From positions 1 through 53,631 of the forward strand of contig JAFGBN010000058.1 in assembly GCA_016933195.1 (NCBI GenBank): a stretch of 53,631 bases of DNA. The letters are read 5' to 3'. Of the stretch, positions 17,220 through 25,382 are shown one piece after another (within the stretch, counting starts at the first letter, position 1; each line of letters opens with the position of its first letter). Source of the DNA: Dehalococcoidia bacterium. Lineage in GTDB: Bacteria > Chloroflexota > Dehalococcoidia > GIF9 > AB-539-J10. The translations under genes and the position numbers were made by a program. A model generated the notes under the pieces. The model saw nothing but the letters and a program-made list of their open reading frames with translations, did not search any database and was not told the origin of the DNA.

Positions 17220-18101
17220 GTGCAAGTTGCTATCATTGGTTTGGGACTTATCGGTGGCTCTATAGGACTTGCCTTGAAGCAAACCAGTGACCCTGGATGG
17301 AAGATAGTTGGTTACGCCCGCCGCCCTGAAGTAGCATCTCAAGCGTTAAGCTCCAGCATAGTTGATAAAATAGAGGCAAGCCTTAAAGAAACAGTAAAAG
17401 ATGCTGAGCTTGTTATCATCGCTACTCCGGTTCTGACTATAAAGGGAATTCTATCCCAGATAGCCGATCACCTCCCTCATGGCTGTGTGGTTACCGATAC
17501 CGCAAGCACCAAGCTCCAAGTTATGAAATGGGCGGAGGAGTTATTGCCACCAACAGTGGACTTCATCGGTGGACACCCCATGGCGGGAAAGGAAACCTAC
17601 GGCATTGAGACTGCCGAAGCTGGATTGTTTCAAGGATGTATTTATTGCCTTACTCCAGCAGAGAAGGCCTCGCCAAGCTCGATAGGCCAAATGTCAGATA
17701 TGGTAAAGAAACTTGGAGCCACGCCTTTTTTCATTGATACCCAAGAGCATGACAGCTTGGTAGCTGGTATCAGTCATCTACCCATGCTGCTCTCAGCAGC
17801 TCTGGTATCAGCCACGGCTAAGGATGCCTCATGGGACAAGATGTCTGCCTTGGCAGCTTCGGGCTACCGTGATCTCACTCGCCTAGCTTCAGGAAATCCT
17901 GAGGTTAATGCTCATATTTGTCTTAGCAACCAAGAGGCTATACTACACTGGGCTGACAAATTCAGCAAGGAATTGAATAGGTATCGCCGATTACTAGCTT
18001 CGGGAGATAAACAGTTGGAGGAAGCTCTAGCTGAGGCTAGTAAAGCAAGACAACAATGGCTAAAGGACTATTTAGCTTATCACCCTGAGCCGAAGCTCTG
18101 A
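17220..18101 (+). CDS. tyrA: prephenate/arogenate dehydrogenase
   Basis: 293 residues. NAD(P)-dependent oxidative decarboxylation of prephenate (or arogenate) in tyrosine synthesis. The nucleotide-binding loop is GLGLIGGSIGLAL (residues 7-19). The catalytic region contains IGGHPMAGKE and a histidine in ISHLPMLLSAAL. There is no fused ACT or chorismate mutase domain. aroA follows after a 127-base gap holding a dispersed repeat. The GTG start is supported by the promoter directly upstream. Confidence 0.92.
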   Translation: MQVAIIGLGLIGGSIGLALKQTSDPGWKIVGYARRPEVASQALSSSIVDKIEASLKETVKDAELVIIATPVLTIKGILSQIADHLPHGCVVTDTASTKLQVMKWAEELLPPTVDFIGGHPMAGKETYGIETAEAGLFQGCIYCLTPAEKASPSSIGQMSDMVKKLGATPFFIDTQEHDSLVAGISHLPMLLSAALVSATAKDASWDKMSALAASGYRDLTRLASGNPEVNAHICLSNQEAILHWADKFSKELNRYRRLLASGDKQLEEALAEASKARQQWLKDYLAYHPEPKL

Positions 18102-18104
18102 GTC

Positions 18105-18200
18105 CTGACGACAGAAAGGAAGCGAAGAGGCTAGCGAAGGGTCTAGATTCTTCGGTCGCTTTGCTCCCCTAAGAATGACAGGAAGCGGAGGACTCAGAAT
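18105..18200. repeat. dispersed repeat between tyrA and aroA
   Basis: A hairpin-like copy of the AGAATGACAG / GATTCTTCGG family: GAAGCGAAGAGG...TCTAGATTCTTCGGTCGC...AAGAATGACAGG. Related copies are at 15547, 35693, 35821, 38420 and 44499. Confidence 0.55.
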
Positions 18201-18228
18201 GGCATGTAGGGCTGCTAAATGACCTCAA

Positions 18229-19560
18229 ATGACTGAGCAAAACACAATGAGAACTGTGAAATCTTGCCCTCGCTTAGAAGGGGAAATCACCTTGCCCGGT
18301 GATAAGTCTATTTCCCATCGAGCAGCCATACTCAATAGCTCAGCAGCAGGTAAAGCCCAGATCGATAATTTTGCTCCAGGCAGGGATTGCCTAGCTACAG
18401 TTAAGTGTTTGAAGGCTCTAGGAGTGGAGATTCATAAAAGGGGGCCTAAGAACTTTCCTGCTTTATCAGTTTCGGGAATTGGTGAAAGCGGCTTTAAGGA
18501 AGCAGGAAATGTGCTTGATGCTGAAGATAGCGGCACTACTATGCGCCTTCTTGGAGGCCTCCTTTCCAGCCAGCCTTTTCTATCTATCGTCACTGGTGAT
18601 ACCTCCCTTCGTTCCCGCCCCATGGGAAGGCTGATTGAGCCATTACGCTTTATGGGCGCTGAAATCTGGGGAAGGGGAAAGGATTCCTTTGCCCCTTTGG
18701 TTATTAGGGGACGAAAGCTACACGGCATAGAGTTTTCCTTGCCTGTTCCCAGTGCTCAGATTAAATCGGCGATCCTATTGGCTGGCCTTTTCGCTCAGGG
18801 CAACACTATTTTGCACCAGCCTATTCCCTCGCGAGACCATACCGAGCGATTGCTCAAACAGATGGGGGCTAGGCTTGAAAGCGATGGAGGTTTGATTTCT
18901 CTAGCGCCTTTGAGCAGCCCTTTATCTCCCCTCAGTTTTAGTATCCCTGGTGACATTAGCTCAGCAGCCTACTTCCTAGTTGCTGGGGCTATCCACCCCA
19001 ATGCCAAGATAATTATGAGAAATTGTGGAATTAATCCCACACGAACAGGAATTATAGATGTTCTTAGTGCTATGGGAGCTAAGATCAAAATAGAGAATGA
19101 GAGATGGGAAGCTGGTGAGCCATTAGCCGATATTATGATAGAATCTAGTGACTTAAGAGGGGTTGAGGTTGGTGGCGATATCATCCCTCGCCTCATTGAC
19201 GAGATTCCCGTGCTAGCTGTAGCTGGCTGTGTAGCTAAGGGCAAAACTGTGATTAGAGATGCGAGTGAGCTACGGGTAAAAGAGTCGGACAGGATTGCTG
19301 CTTTGTTAAATGAACTTTCTAAGATGGGTGCTGAAGTTGAGGAATTGCCTGATGGCATGGTCATCCACGGTGGGAAATCTCTATCGGGCACGACGGTTGA
19401 CAGTCATTCTGACCACCGGCTAGCAATGAGCTTAGCCATAGCTGGTTTGATAGCCAAGGGAGAAATAACCATGGACCATGCCCAGGTAGCAGAGGTTTCC
19501 TATCCTGCTTTTTGGCAGGATTTGCTAACCTTGCGCGTAGAACAAAATAAGGTGAAGTAA
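18229..19560 (+). CDS. aroA: 3-phosphoshikimate 1-carboxyvinyltransferase (EPSP synthase)
   Basis: 443 residues. Sixth step of the shikimate pathway: shikimate-3-phosphate plus PEP to EPSP. Motifs are LPGDKSISHRAAI (about residues 22-34), DAEDSGTTMRLLGG, QIKSAILLAGL, IDEIPVLAVAG, ELRVKESDRI and DSHSDHRLAMSLAI. Whether the ATG at 18229 or the in-frame ATG six codons later is used is unclear; neither has a good ribosome site. It probably works with tyrA just upstream. Confidence 0.95.
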   Translation: MTEQNTMRTVKSCPRLEGEITLPGDKSISHRAAILNSSAAGKAQIDNFAPGRDCLATVKCLKALGVEIHKRGPKNFPALSVSGIGESGFKEAGNVLDAEDSGTTMRLLGGLLSSQPFLSIVTGDTSLRSRPMGRLIEPLRFMGAEIWGRGKDSFAPLVIRGRKLHGIEFSLPVPSAQIKSAILLAGLFAQGNTILHQPIPSRDHTERLLKQMGARLESDGGLISLAPLSSPLSPLSFSIPGDISSAAYFLVAGAIHPNAKIIMRNCGINPTRTGIIDVLSAMGAKIKIENERWEAGEPLADIMIESSDLRGVEVGGDIIPRLIDEIPVLAVAGCVAKGKTVIRDASELRVKESDRIAALLNELSKMGAEVEELPDGMVIHGGKSLSGTTVDSHSDHRLAMSLAIAGLIAKGEITMDHAQVAEVSYPAFWQDLLTLRVEQNKVK

Positions 19561-19576
19561 AGAATCCCTCATCTAA

Positions 19577-19617
19577 CCTCTCCCTCAAGAGGGGCAGAAT
19601 AAGGTGAGGGTAACATT
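19577..19617. repeat. dispersed palindrome in front of remA
   Basis: CCTCTCCCTCAAGAGGGG hairpin with the trailing AAGGTGAGGGTAA text typical of this family. It abuts the ribosome binding site GGAGGG of the next gene. Confidence 0.6.
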
Positions 19618-19627
19618 GGAGGGTAAT

Positions 19628-19900
19628 ATGGCTACGGAACTGGTTCACATAGGTTTTGGTAATGTTATAGCTGTCAACAGGGTGATTACTTTCCTCTCTG
19701 TAAACCAGCAACCAATCAAACGTCTCCTCAAGGAATCAAGAGAGAAAGGACTCTTAATTGATGCTACTCATGGCAGAAAAGCCAAGGCTGCTATTCTCTT
19801 TGACACTGGCCATATTGTATTGGCTCCTGTGACAGCAGAAACTATCGCTCATAGATTAACCACTGCCTCCGAGTCAATTGAGGAAAAAATTGAACCGTGA
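19628..19900 (+). CDS. remA: RemA/DUF370 family DNA-binding regulator
   Basis: 90 residues from ATG 19628 (GGAGGG upstream). Matches the RemA family: GFGNVIAVNRVI at the N-terminus and LLIDATHGRKAKAAILFD in the middle. In Bacillus RemA activates matrix and osmoprotection genes and forms oligomeric DNA-wrapping assemblies. The remA-gmk order is conserved in many bacteria. Its last 11 bases overlap the chosen gmk start. Confidence 0.9.
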   Translation: MATELVHIGFGNVIAVNRVITFLSVNQQPIKRLLKESREKGLLIDATHGRKAKAAILFDTGHIVLAPVTAETIAHRLTTASESIEEKIEP

Positions 19901-20549
19901 CGCATCTAGCCGAAGTAACATTATTGCGAGCAAAGCGAAGCAATCTCGCAGTGAAGGATATCAGTCCTTACTCATTGTACTTTCCGGGCCATCGGGTGTA
20001 GGCAAGGATGCTGTGCTTGCTAGAATGAGAAAGCTAGGATGTCCTTTCCATTATGTTGTCACTGCCACTACGCGCCCTCAGCGTGCCAAGGAGAGAAATG
20101 GAATAGATTACCACTTTTTATCTCAGGAAGAATTTGAGCAAATGATACACACGGAACAACTTATAGAATGGGCCAAGGTCTATGGCAATTACTACGGTGT
20201 ACCCAGAGATGAATTAGCTCGAGCTTTACCTAAAGAAGTAGATGTGATAATGAAGGTGGACGTTCAGGGCGCTGCCACGATAAAAAAAATCTTGCCTCAG
20301 GCAGTATTTATTTTCCTTATGCCACCCTCGATGAAAGACCTGGAACTACGTCTAAAGCGGCGCCACAGCGAGTCTGTAAACGACTTGGCTCTAAGGTCGG
20401 ATAAGGCTAAAGAGGAAATAAAAAGCCTGCCGTTATTTGATTATGTGGTAACAAGCTATCAAGGCAAGCTTGATGACATTGTGTCCCAAATCAACGCTAT
20501 TGTCGCCGCTGAAAAGTGCCGTGTTGAGCCAAGAGTTATCAAGCTCTGA
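19890..20549 (+). CDS. gmk: guanylate kinase with repeat-encoded N-terminal insert
   Basis: 219 residues from TTG 19890, which has GAGG six bases upstream; no ATG is available before the P-loop. It phosphorylates GMP to GDP. Motifs are LSGPSGVGKDAVL (P-loop), TTRPQRAKERNGIDYHF (GMP binding) and RLKRRHSES (lid). The N-terminus is about 25 residues longer than usual and contains IIASKAKQS, encoded by the dispersed repeat at 19923-19947. The rpoZ gene that often follows gmk is absent. Confidence 0.93.
   Translation: MNRDASSRSNIIASKAKQSRSEGYQSLLIVLSGPSGVGKDAVLARMRKLGCPFHYVVTATTRPQRAKERNGIDYHFLSQEEFEQMIHTEQLIEWAKVYGNYYGVPRDELARALPKEVDVIMKVDVQGAATIKKILPQAVFIFLMPPSMKDLELRLKRRHSESVNDLALRSDKAKEEIKSLPLFDYVVTSYQGKLDDIVSQINAIVAAEKCRVEPRVIKL
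19923..19947 (+). repeat. in-frame copy of the ASKAKQS-encoding repeat in gmk
   Basis: A 25-base unit beginning ATTGCGAGCAAAGCGAAG. It matches 23 of 25 bases at 21386-21410 in the thiD2-thiE gene, read in the same frame in both. Confidence 0.8.
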
Positions 20550-20814
20550 TTCCTTAGCCTGCCTTGGTAGAGAATATGCTTACTTTATGAAATTTCAAAT
20601 TCCAGGTTCAAGCGCTTTGTGCATCCACTAGATGCTAGTAGCTTAAGAGCAACCTGCAAAGTTTATAAGCAATTGCAAGGCCGACTTGCCTGAACATCAA
20701 TTAAGAGCAGTGACTTCCATTGAGATAGCTACATTTGGTAAAATTTACTTAGATAAACAAAGTTATTTATGAAGATATACCCTCTGGCTGTGAGCCAACT
20801 TGAAGAAGGAATCT

Positions 20815-21189
20815 GTGCCCATTTACGAATTCGTCTGTCAAAATTGCCATAGAAAGGCAAGCTTTTTAGTAAGGGACACTACCGCTTCCTTTACCCCTAA
20901 ATGCTCATTTTGTGGCAGTGCCAAGCTGTCCCGTGCTATTTCGAGCTTCGCTTACCACAAATCATTGAAGACCGTATGGGAAGAGGGTGGAGAACCCACA
21001 ATGCATCCCAGCGCTGATTATTACAAGGATCCTCGTAATATTGGTCGCTGGGCAGAGAAGAAATTTCAAGAGATGGGGGAAGAGCTCCCACCCCAAATCC
21101 AAGAGAAGATACAAGCGGCTAGGGAGGGTGTGTTACCTGAGCCGCTGAAGGATTTACAAAATGCCTCTCCAACCGCTGCGTATCATTGA
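20815..21189 (+). CDS. FmdB-type zinc-ribbon protein
   Basis: 124 residues from GTG 20815, giving the family-typical start MPIYEFVC; GAAGGA lies five bases upstream, and a TTG at 20800 is also possible. The zinc ribbon is CQNC plus CSFC (residues 8-11 and about 31-34). The rest is charged and helical. FmdB-like ribbons are small putative regulators with no proven role. The 250-base gap upstream holds no recognisable gene. The 3' end overlaps thiD2-thiE by 29 bases, so the two are co-transcribed. Confidence 0.8.
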   Translation: MPIYEFVCQNCHRKASFLVRDTTASFTPKCSFCGSAKLSRAISSFAYHKSLKTVWEEGGEPTMHPSADYYKDPRNIGRWAEKKFQEMGEELPPQIQEKIQAAREGVLPEPLKDLQNASPTAAYH

Positions 21190-22255
21190 TGCCAACCTCG
21201 ATAGGTCAAGCGAAGGCTTGCGCTTTCTGGAAGACGTCGCTCGTTTTCTTCTCAATGATGCTACACTGAGCCAGCAGTTAAGAGTCATGCGTCACGATTT
21301 AGCCAACAAGATTAAGCCACTACGTGTAAAGCTATTATCTCAAAGGGACTCGAAACATGACGTTGGCGCTAACAGAGAAAATGGCATTGCAAGCAAAGCG
21401 AAACAATCTCAACAAAACTTGCCTGGCTTAATTGCTGCTAATGCTAAAAGAGTGGAGGAAGCTCTACGTGTGGTAGAAGAGCTAGCTAAATTGCCAGAGA
21501 TAAGTTCAATGCTGGATTCAGCCAAATTTGGGCAAGCAAGATTCACCCTTTATGCCTTAGAGAAAGAATTGCTTTCCAGAATATTACGTCAAGACAAAAT
21601 AAAATGGCTAACAGGACTTTACGCTATTCTGGATAGGCAAGTCTTGGCTGGCAGGAACGAACTGGATGTTGCTAGCCAAATTATCAGCGGAGGGGCCAGG
21701 ATAATCCAGCTTCGTGATAAACAAGGCAGCAAAGCAGAGTTGCTGCCTATAGCCCAAAAACTCAGAAACCTTTGCGTTGAGTCAGGTGTTCTATTTATAA
21801 TAAATGACCACCTTGACCTCGCATTGGCTGTTGATGCCGACGGCTTGCACATTGGCCAAAGAGATTTGCCCCTGCCTTACATCCGAAAGGAATTGCCCAT
21901 AGATAGAATAGTTGGCTGTTCTATTAACACGGTGTCTCAGGCAATACAGGCACAGAATGAGGGAGCGGATTATATCGCTGTGGGCTCTATATTTCCGACA
22001 ACAACTAAAAATGAGGCTACTCTAGTGGGAATAGACAGGCTCAAGGAAGTCAAACAGGCAGTATCTCTTCCCTTAGTAGCTATTGGCGGCATCAACCAGA
22101 ATAACATTGACCAGGTTTTGCCTGCTGGCGCTGATTCCATAGCTGTAGCTAACGCTATACTAAGGTCTGAAGATATCACAGGAGCGGTACAGCAATTAAT
22201 CTCAAAGATAGAACTAATAAGGGGGAAATATCAAAAGGCAAAGAGCTCAGAATGA
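21161..22255 (+). CDS. thiE: ThiD2-ThiE fusion: HMP-P kinase-like and thiamine-phosphate synthase
   Basis: 364 residues. The N-terminal ThiD2 domain (about residues 1-140, RIIDANLDRSSEGLRFLEDV, MRHDLANK and AKRVEEALRVVEEL) belongs to the alternative HMP-phosphate kinase family. The ThiE domain (about 150-350) condenses HMP-PP with thiazole phosphate, with IIQLRDKQG, INDHLDLAL, ADGLHIGQRD and GSIFPTTTK. The domains together give two consecutive steps of thiamine synthesis. The ThiD2 domain is interrupted near residue 76 by IASKAKQS from a dispersed repeat (21386-21410). No thiamine riboswitch was seen upstream. Confidence 0.9.
   Translation: MPLQPLRIIDANLDRSSEGLRFLEDVARFLLNDATLSQQLRVMRHDLANKIKPLRVKLLSQRDSKHDVGANRENGIASKAKQSQQNLPGLIAANAKRVEEALRVVEELAKLPEISSMLDSAKFGQARFTLYALEKELLSRILRQDKIKWLTGLYAILDRQVLAGRNELDVASQIISGGARIIQLRDKQGSKAELLPIAQKLRNLCVESGVLFIINDHLDLALAVDADGLHIGQRDLPLPYIRKELPIDRIVGCSINTVSQAIQAQNEGADYIAVGSIFPTTTKNEATLVGIDRLKEVKQAVSLPLVAIGGINQNNIDQVLPAGADSIAVANAILRSEDITGAVQQLISKIELIRGKYQKAKSSE
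21386..21410 (+). repeat. in-frame copy of the ASKAKQS-encoding repeat in thiD2-thiE
   Basis: A 25-base unit beginning ATTGCAAGCAAAGCGAAA. It differs from the gmk copy at two positions, both synonymous or silent in the shared ASKAKQS peptide. Confidence 0.8.
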
Positions 22256-22280
22256 CAGCAGGATTAGTAAGCGAGATGAA

Positions 22281-22913
22281 ATGTCAAAGCGAATAGAAGA
22301 CTTGGAGCTTATTGCTGCGGAGCTCCGCCCCTACTTCGAAGCTAAAGATGAAGCACGCGAGAAAGCCTTGCGCACTTGCCGTCAAATAATACGCCATAGC
22401 GCTAATGCCATACGTGCTACACATCGTCGAGAGCAGGACAAGGCCAGACAAATTCTCAGTTCAGCGCAAAAACTAGTTCAAGAGATGAATCATAACCTCG
22501 ATAGGCATGGTAGCTTGCTTCACTCGGGTTTTGTTCACGATGCGCAAAAGGAATTTGCTGAAGGATGTATAACTCTGGCCTTAACTGCCGGAGAGGAACT
22601 GCCGATGCCCGAAGCACTGGGCGTGGATTATGCCGCCTATCTTAATGGGCTAGGTGAATCCGTGGGTGAGCTTAGGCGCTACATACTGGATAACCTAAGG
22701 CAGGGAGACTTTTCCCGCTGTGAGGAACTACTAGCCACAATGGATGGCATTTACGGAATCTTGATGACCATGGACTTTGCGGATTTAATCACCCATGGCT
22801 TAAGACGAACTACAGATGCCATACGTGGCATCATAGAAAGAACCCGAGGAGATTTAACCATAGCGCTAAGGCAAAAAGCGTTAGAAACAAAGCTGGATAA
22901 CCCTCGGTCTTGA
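22281..22913 (+). CDS. translin-family protein
   Basis: 210 residues, all helical. Matches the translin/TRAX fold: an N-terminal helix with REKALRTCRQIIRHSANAIR, a central FVHDAQKEFAEGCITLAL resembling the TRAX acidic motif region, and YLNGLGESVGELRRYILDNL. Eukaryotic translin binds single-stranded nucleic acid as an octamer and TRAX supplies RNase activity. Archaeal and a few bacterial homologues are known. It starts 25 bases after thiD2-thiE. Whether the metal-binding acidic triad of TRAX is complete cannot be decided by eye. Confidence 0.8.
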   Translation: MSKRIEDLELIAAELRPYFEAKDEAREKALRTCRQIIRHSANAIRATHRREQDKARQILSSAQKLVQEMNHNLDRHGSLLHSGFVHDAQKEFAEGCITLALTAGEELPMPEALGVDYAAYLNGLGESVGELRRYILDNLRQGDFSRCEELLATMDGIYGILMTMDFADLITHGLRRTTDAIRGIIERTRGDLTIALRQKALETKLDNPRS

Positions 22914-22930
22914 GACCTCAAGAGCAAAGC

Positions 22931-24070
22931 CTAGCTGGTTAGTCCCATCTCCCGGGCTACTATTTCTCGGTAGAAGTTGCCATCGCCAAAAGAAAGCTCG
23001 CCAGCTTTAGCCCGTCGAGTGTAAAGTTGTAAGTCGTGTTCCATAGTAACGCCAATAGCACCATGAATTTGATGTGCCAGGGCAATAACACGCTGGGAAG
23101 CTTCACCCGTCCATGCCTTGGCTACAGCTGCCTCTTTAGCACAAGGAAGCCCTTCGCTTAACATCCAGGCTGCCTGACAGGTGCTAAATCTGGCACCGTC
23201 AACATCAGTTGCCATATCGGCACAGTAGTGCTGTATAATTTGGAAGCTACCAATAGGATGGCCAAATTGCTTCCTTTCCTTGGCATAATCGACTGTTATC
23301 TCCAGCACCCGTTGAATATTACCAACCATCTCGCAGCATTTTGCCACTGCTGCTCGCTCTATTACCTTCTGCACATCCTTCCACCCTTCATCCAGCCGTC
23401 CCAAAACATTAGCTCCAGGCACCCGCACGTGGTCAAAAACAACCTCGCATAGCTTATCGCCAGCAATAGTCTTTAGGACAGTATGGCTTATCCCAGGACT
23501 CTTGGCATCCACCAAGAATATCGTAATTCCGTCTTCAGGTTCTGCCTGCTCCTTGGTTCTGGCCACGCATAGCAGATAGTCGGCGATATGCGCATCGGGA
23601 ACGAACATCTTAGTGCCGTTGATAACATAATCATTATTATCAGGACTGGCCTTGACTGCAATCGAGGCAGCATCATACCTGGCACCAGGCTCAATTAAAG
23701 CTAAGGTAAAAATCGCCTTACCACTAGCTATTTTGGGCAGGTACTCCCGTTTTTGCTCCTCGCTGCCAAGGTCCAAGATGGGCAAAGCGCCAAGAACTAC
23801 TGTAGGGAAAAAGGGGCCAGGCAGGCAAGCACGTCCCATTTCCTCCAGCAATATCGATAAATCGAAGAAATCCATACTGCTGCCACCATACTTCTCTGGA
23901 AACGCCAACCCAGTCCAGCCTAACTGTGACATTTCTTGCCATAACTCTGCCGAGTAGCCTTTCTCGCTCTCTTCCATCTCCTTAATCACTTCTTTAGGAC
24001 ACTTATCGGTTAAGAAGTCACGAGCTGCCTTCTTTATCATCTCCTGTTCTTCAGAAAGAGTTAAATTCAT
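22931..24070 (-). CDS. acyl-CoA dehydrogenase, probable non-catalytic partner subunit
   Basis: 379 residues from ATG 24070 (AGGAGG six bases upstream). FAD-dependent acyl-CoA dehydrogenase fold: N-terminal helices, then GLAFPEKYGG, FTLALIEPG and YTRRAKAGE at the C-terminus. The usual C-terminal GxxxEI segment is replaced by FGDGNFYREIVA, a form found in one subunit of heteromeric FadE pairs. It follows the other dehydrogenase gene (24195-25367) by about 125 bases on the same strand, so a two-subunit enzyme is plausible. Substrate unknown. Confidence 0.85.
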   Translation of the reverse strand: MNLTLSEEQEMIKKAARDFLTDKCPKEVIKEMEESEKGYSAELWQEMSQLGWTGLAFPEKYGGSSMDFFDLSILLEEMGRACLPGPFFPTVVLGALPILDLGSEEQKREYLPKIASGKAIFTLALIEPGARYDAASIAVKASPDNNDYVINGTKMFVPDAHIADYLLCVARTKEQAEPEDGITIFLVDAKSPGISHTVLKTIAGDKLCEVVFDHVRVPGANVLGRLDEGWKDVQKVIERAAVAKCCEMVGNIQRVLEITVDYAKERKQFGHPIGSFQIIQHYCADMATDVDGARFSTCQAAWMLSEGLPCAKEAAVAKAWTGEASQRVIALAHQIHGAIGVTMEHDLQLYTRRAKAGELSFGDGNFYREIVAREMGLTS

Positions 24071-24094
24071 CGTTATCCTCCTATTACTCAAACA

Positions 24095-24190
24095 TCCCGA
24101 ATATCATTGAGCCGCAGGCGAAGAACCTGTGAAGCCTCGAGATACTTCGCCAGCCCCCTTAACTTCGTTCAGGGCTTCAGCTCAGAGTGA
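24095..24190. repeat. dispersed repeat between the two acyl-CoA dehydrogenase genes
   Basis: GCGAAGAACCTGTGAAG ... CAGCTCAGAGTGAT matches the text at 35821-35882. It lies inside an otherwise continuous operon. Confidence 0.5.
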
Positions 24191-24194
24191 TACC

Positions 24195-25367
24195 TCATTG
24201 GCTGGGCAAACCCAATCCACGTGAGGCCAGGATATTCTTTAAAATTTCTGAACTTCCAGCCTGCAAACTATAACCCTTGGAGCCCAAGTATGAATGAGCT
24301 GCCAAACCTGCGATTGATACATATTTAGAGCCAGCTACCAGTTGCCCGTAAGGCCCCAGAATCTCCATAGATGTGTTAGCCAAACGTTGCTCAAAAGCGG
24401 TGGCATATGCCTTGGACATCGCGGCTTCTATGTTAGGAGCACGTCCTTCATCCATAACCAAAGCTACCCTGTAGATTAATAGGCGCCCAACCTCAAATTC
24501 AATCTCAAGCTGTGCCAGCTTATTGCGAATTAAACCGTCATGGGACAAAGGTTTCCCATTACACTTAGTTTCCTTGACGAAATGGAGCAGAGCTTCAAAG
24601 AGAGAATAGTTACCCATAAGGCGCTCCATACCACTTCTCTCATAATCAAGCTGGTGAAGGGCCTGGAGAAAACCACGGTTTTTCTCTCCTATCAGACATC
24701 CCTTGGACACACGCACTCCGTCATAGAAAACATCATTCCAGGCATCGGTGCCAGTAATATCTATCATGGGGATCCGGCTAATTCCAGGCAAATCTGCTGG
24801 GATGATGAATTCGCTAATACCTCTATGCTTTGGTGCCTGTGGGTCTGTTCTGGCTAACAGGTAAAAATAATTCACAAACGAGCCGCCACTGGTCCATGTC
24901 TTCTGCCCATCAATGACATACTCATCTCCATCCTCAACAGCTCTGGTCTGAAGTGATGCTAAATCACAGCCAGCCTCAGTCTCGCTCATCCCCAAACCAA
25001 TATAAGCCTCTCCCTTCAAAATCCTGGGTAATACCTCCTTCTTTTGTTCCTCAGTGCCAAAAGTGACGATGGAGCCACCTATCTGGCGGTCGGCAAACCA
25101 GTGACAGGCTGCTGGTGCTCCATAGCGCAGCATCTCCTCAGTAAGAATAAGCCTGTCTATATAGCTGCGCCCCTGACCACCATATTCTTTGGGCCAGGTT
25201 ATGCCAATCCAACCTCTCTGCGCCACCCTTTTGGTAAACTCTGTGTTATAAGTCTGAATCCAGGCATCGCAAGTTGGTTCCCAGAGTCCTTGCCTTATCT
25301 CTTCTTCCAAAAAGTTGCTAACTTCCTGTCTAAATCTGTTTTGCTCCCCGGTAAAACTAAAATCCAT
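24195..25367 (-). CDS. acyl-CoA dehydrogenase
   Basis: 390 residues from ATG 25367 (GAGGAGAG upstream; the TTG-type start at 25382 is less likely). Motifs are ITWPKEYGGQG, GMSETEAGCDLASLQT, and TWTSGG of the FAD site. The C-terminus LQAGSSEILKNILASRGLGL keeps the usual EI segment. It starts 15 bases after the carboxyltransferase gene, so the two are one transcript. With its neighbour it may form a heteromeric dehydrogenase. Confidence 0.88.
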   Translation of the reverse strand: MDFSFTGEQNRFRQEVSNFLEEEIRQGLWEPTCDAWIQTYNTEFTKRVAQRGWIGITWPKEYGGQGRSYIDRLILTEEMLRYGAPAACHWFADRQIGGSIVTFGTEEQKKEVLPRILKGEAYIGLGMSETEAGCDLASLQTRAVEDGDEYVIDGQKTWTSGGSFVNYFYLLARTDPQAPKHRGISEFIIPADLPGISRIPMIDITGTDAWNDVFYDGVRVSKGCLIGEKNRGFLQALHQLDYERSGMERLMGNYSLFEALLHFVKETKCNGKPLSHDGLIRNKLAQLEIEFEVGRLLIYRVALVMDEGRAPNIEAAMSKAYATAFEQRLANTSMEILGPYGQLVAGSKYVSIAGLAAHSYLGSKGYSLQAGSSEILKNILASRGLGLPSQ

Positions 25368-25382
25368 CGTCTCTCTCCTCAA

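Noticed and set aside
20550-20814. Missing rpoZ after gmk
   Set aside because: Searched by eye for an omega-subunit frame; none found, but the gene could lie elsewhere, so absence is not claimed as unusual.
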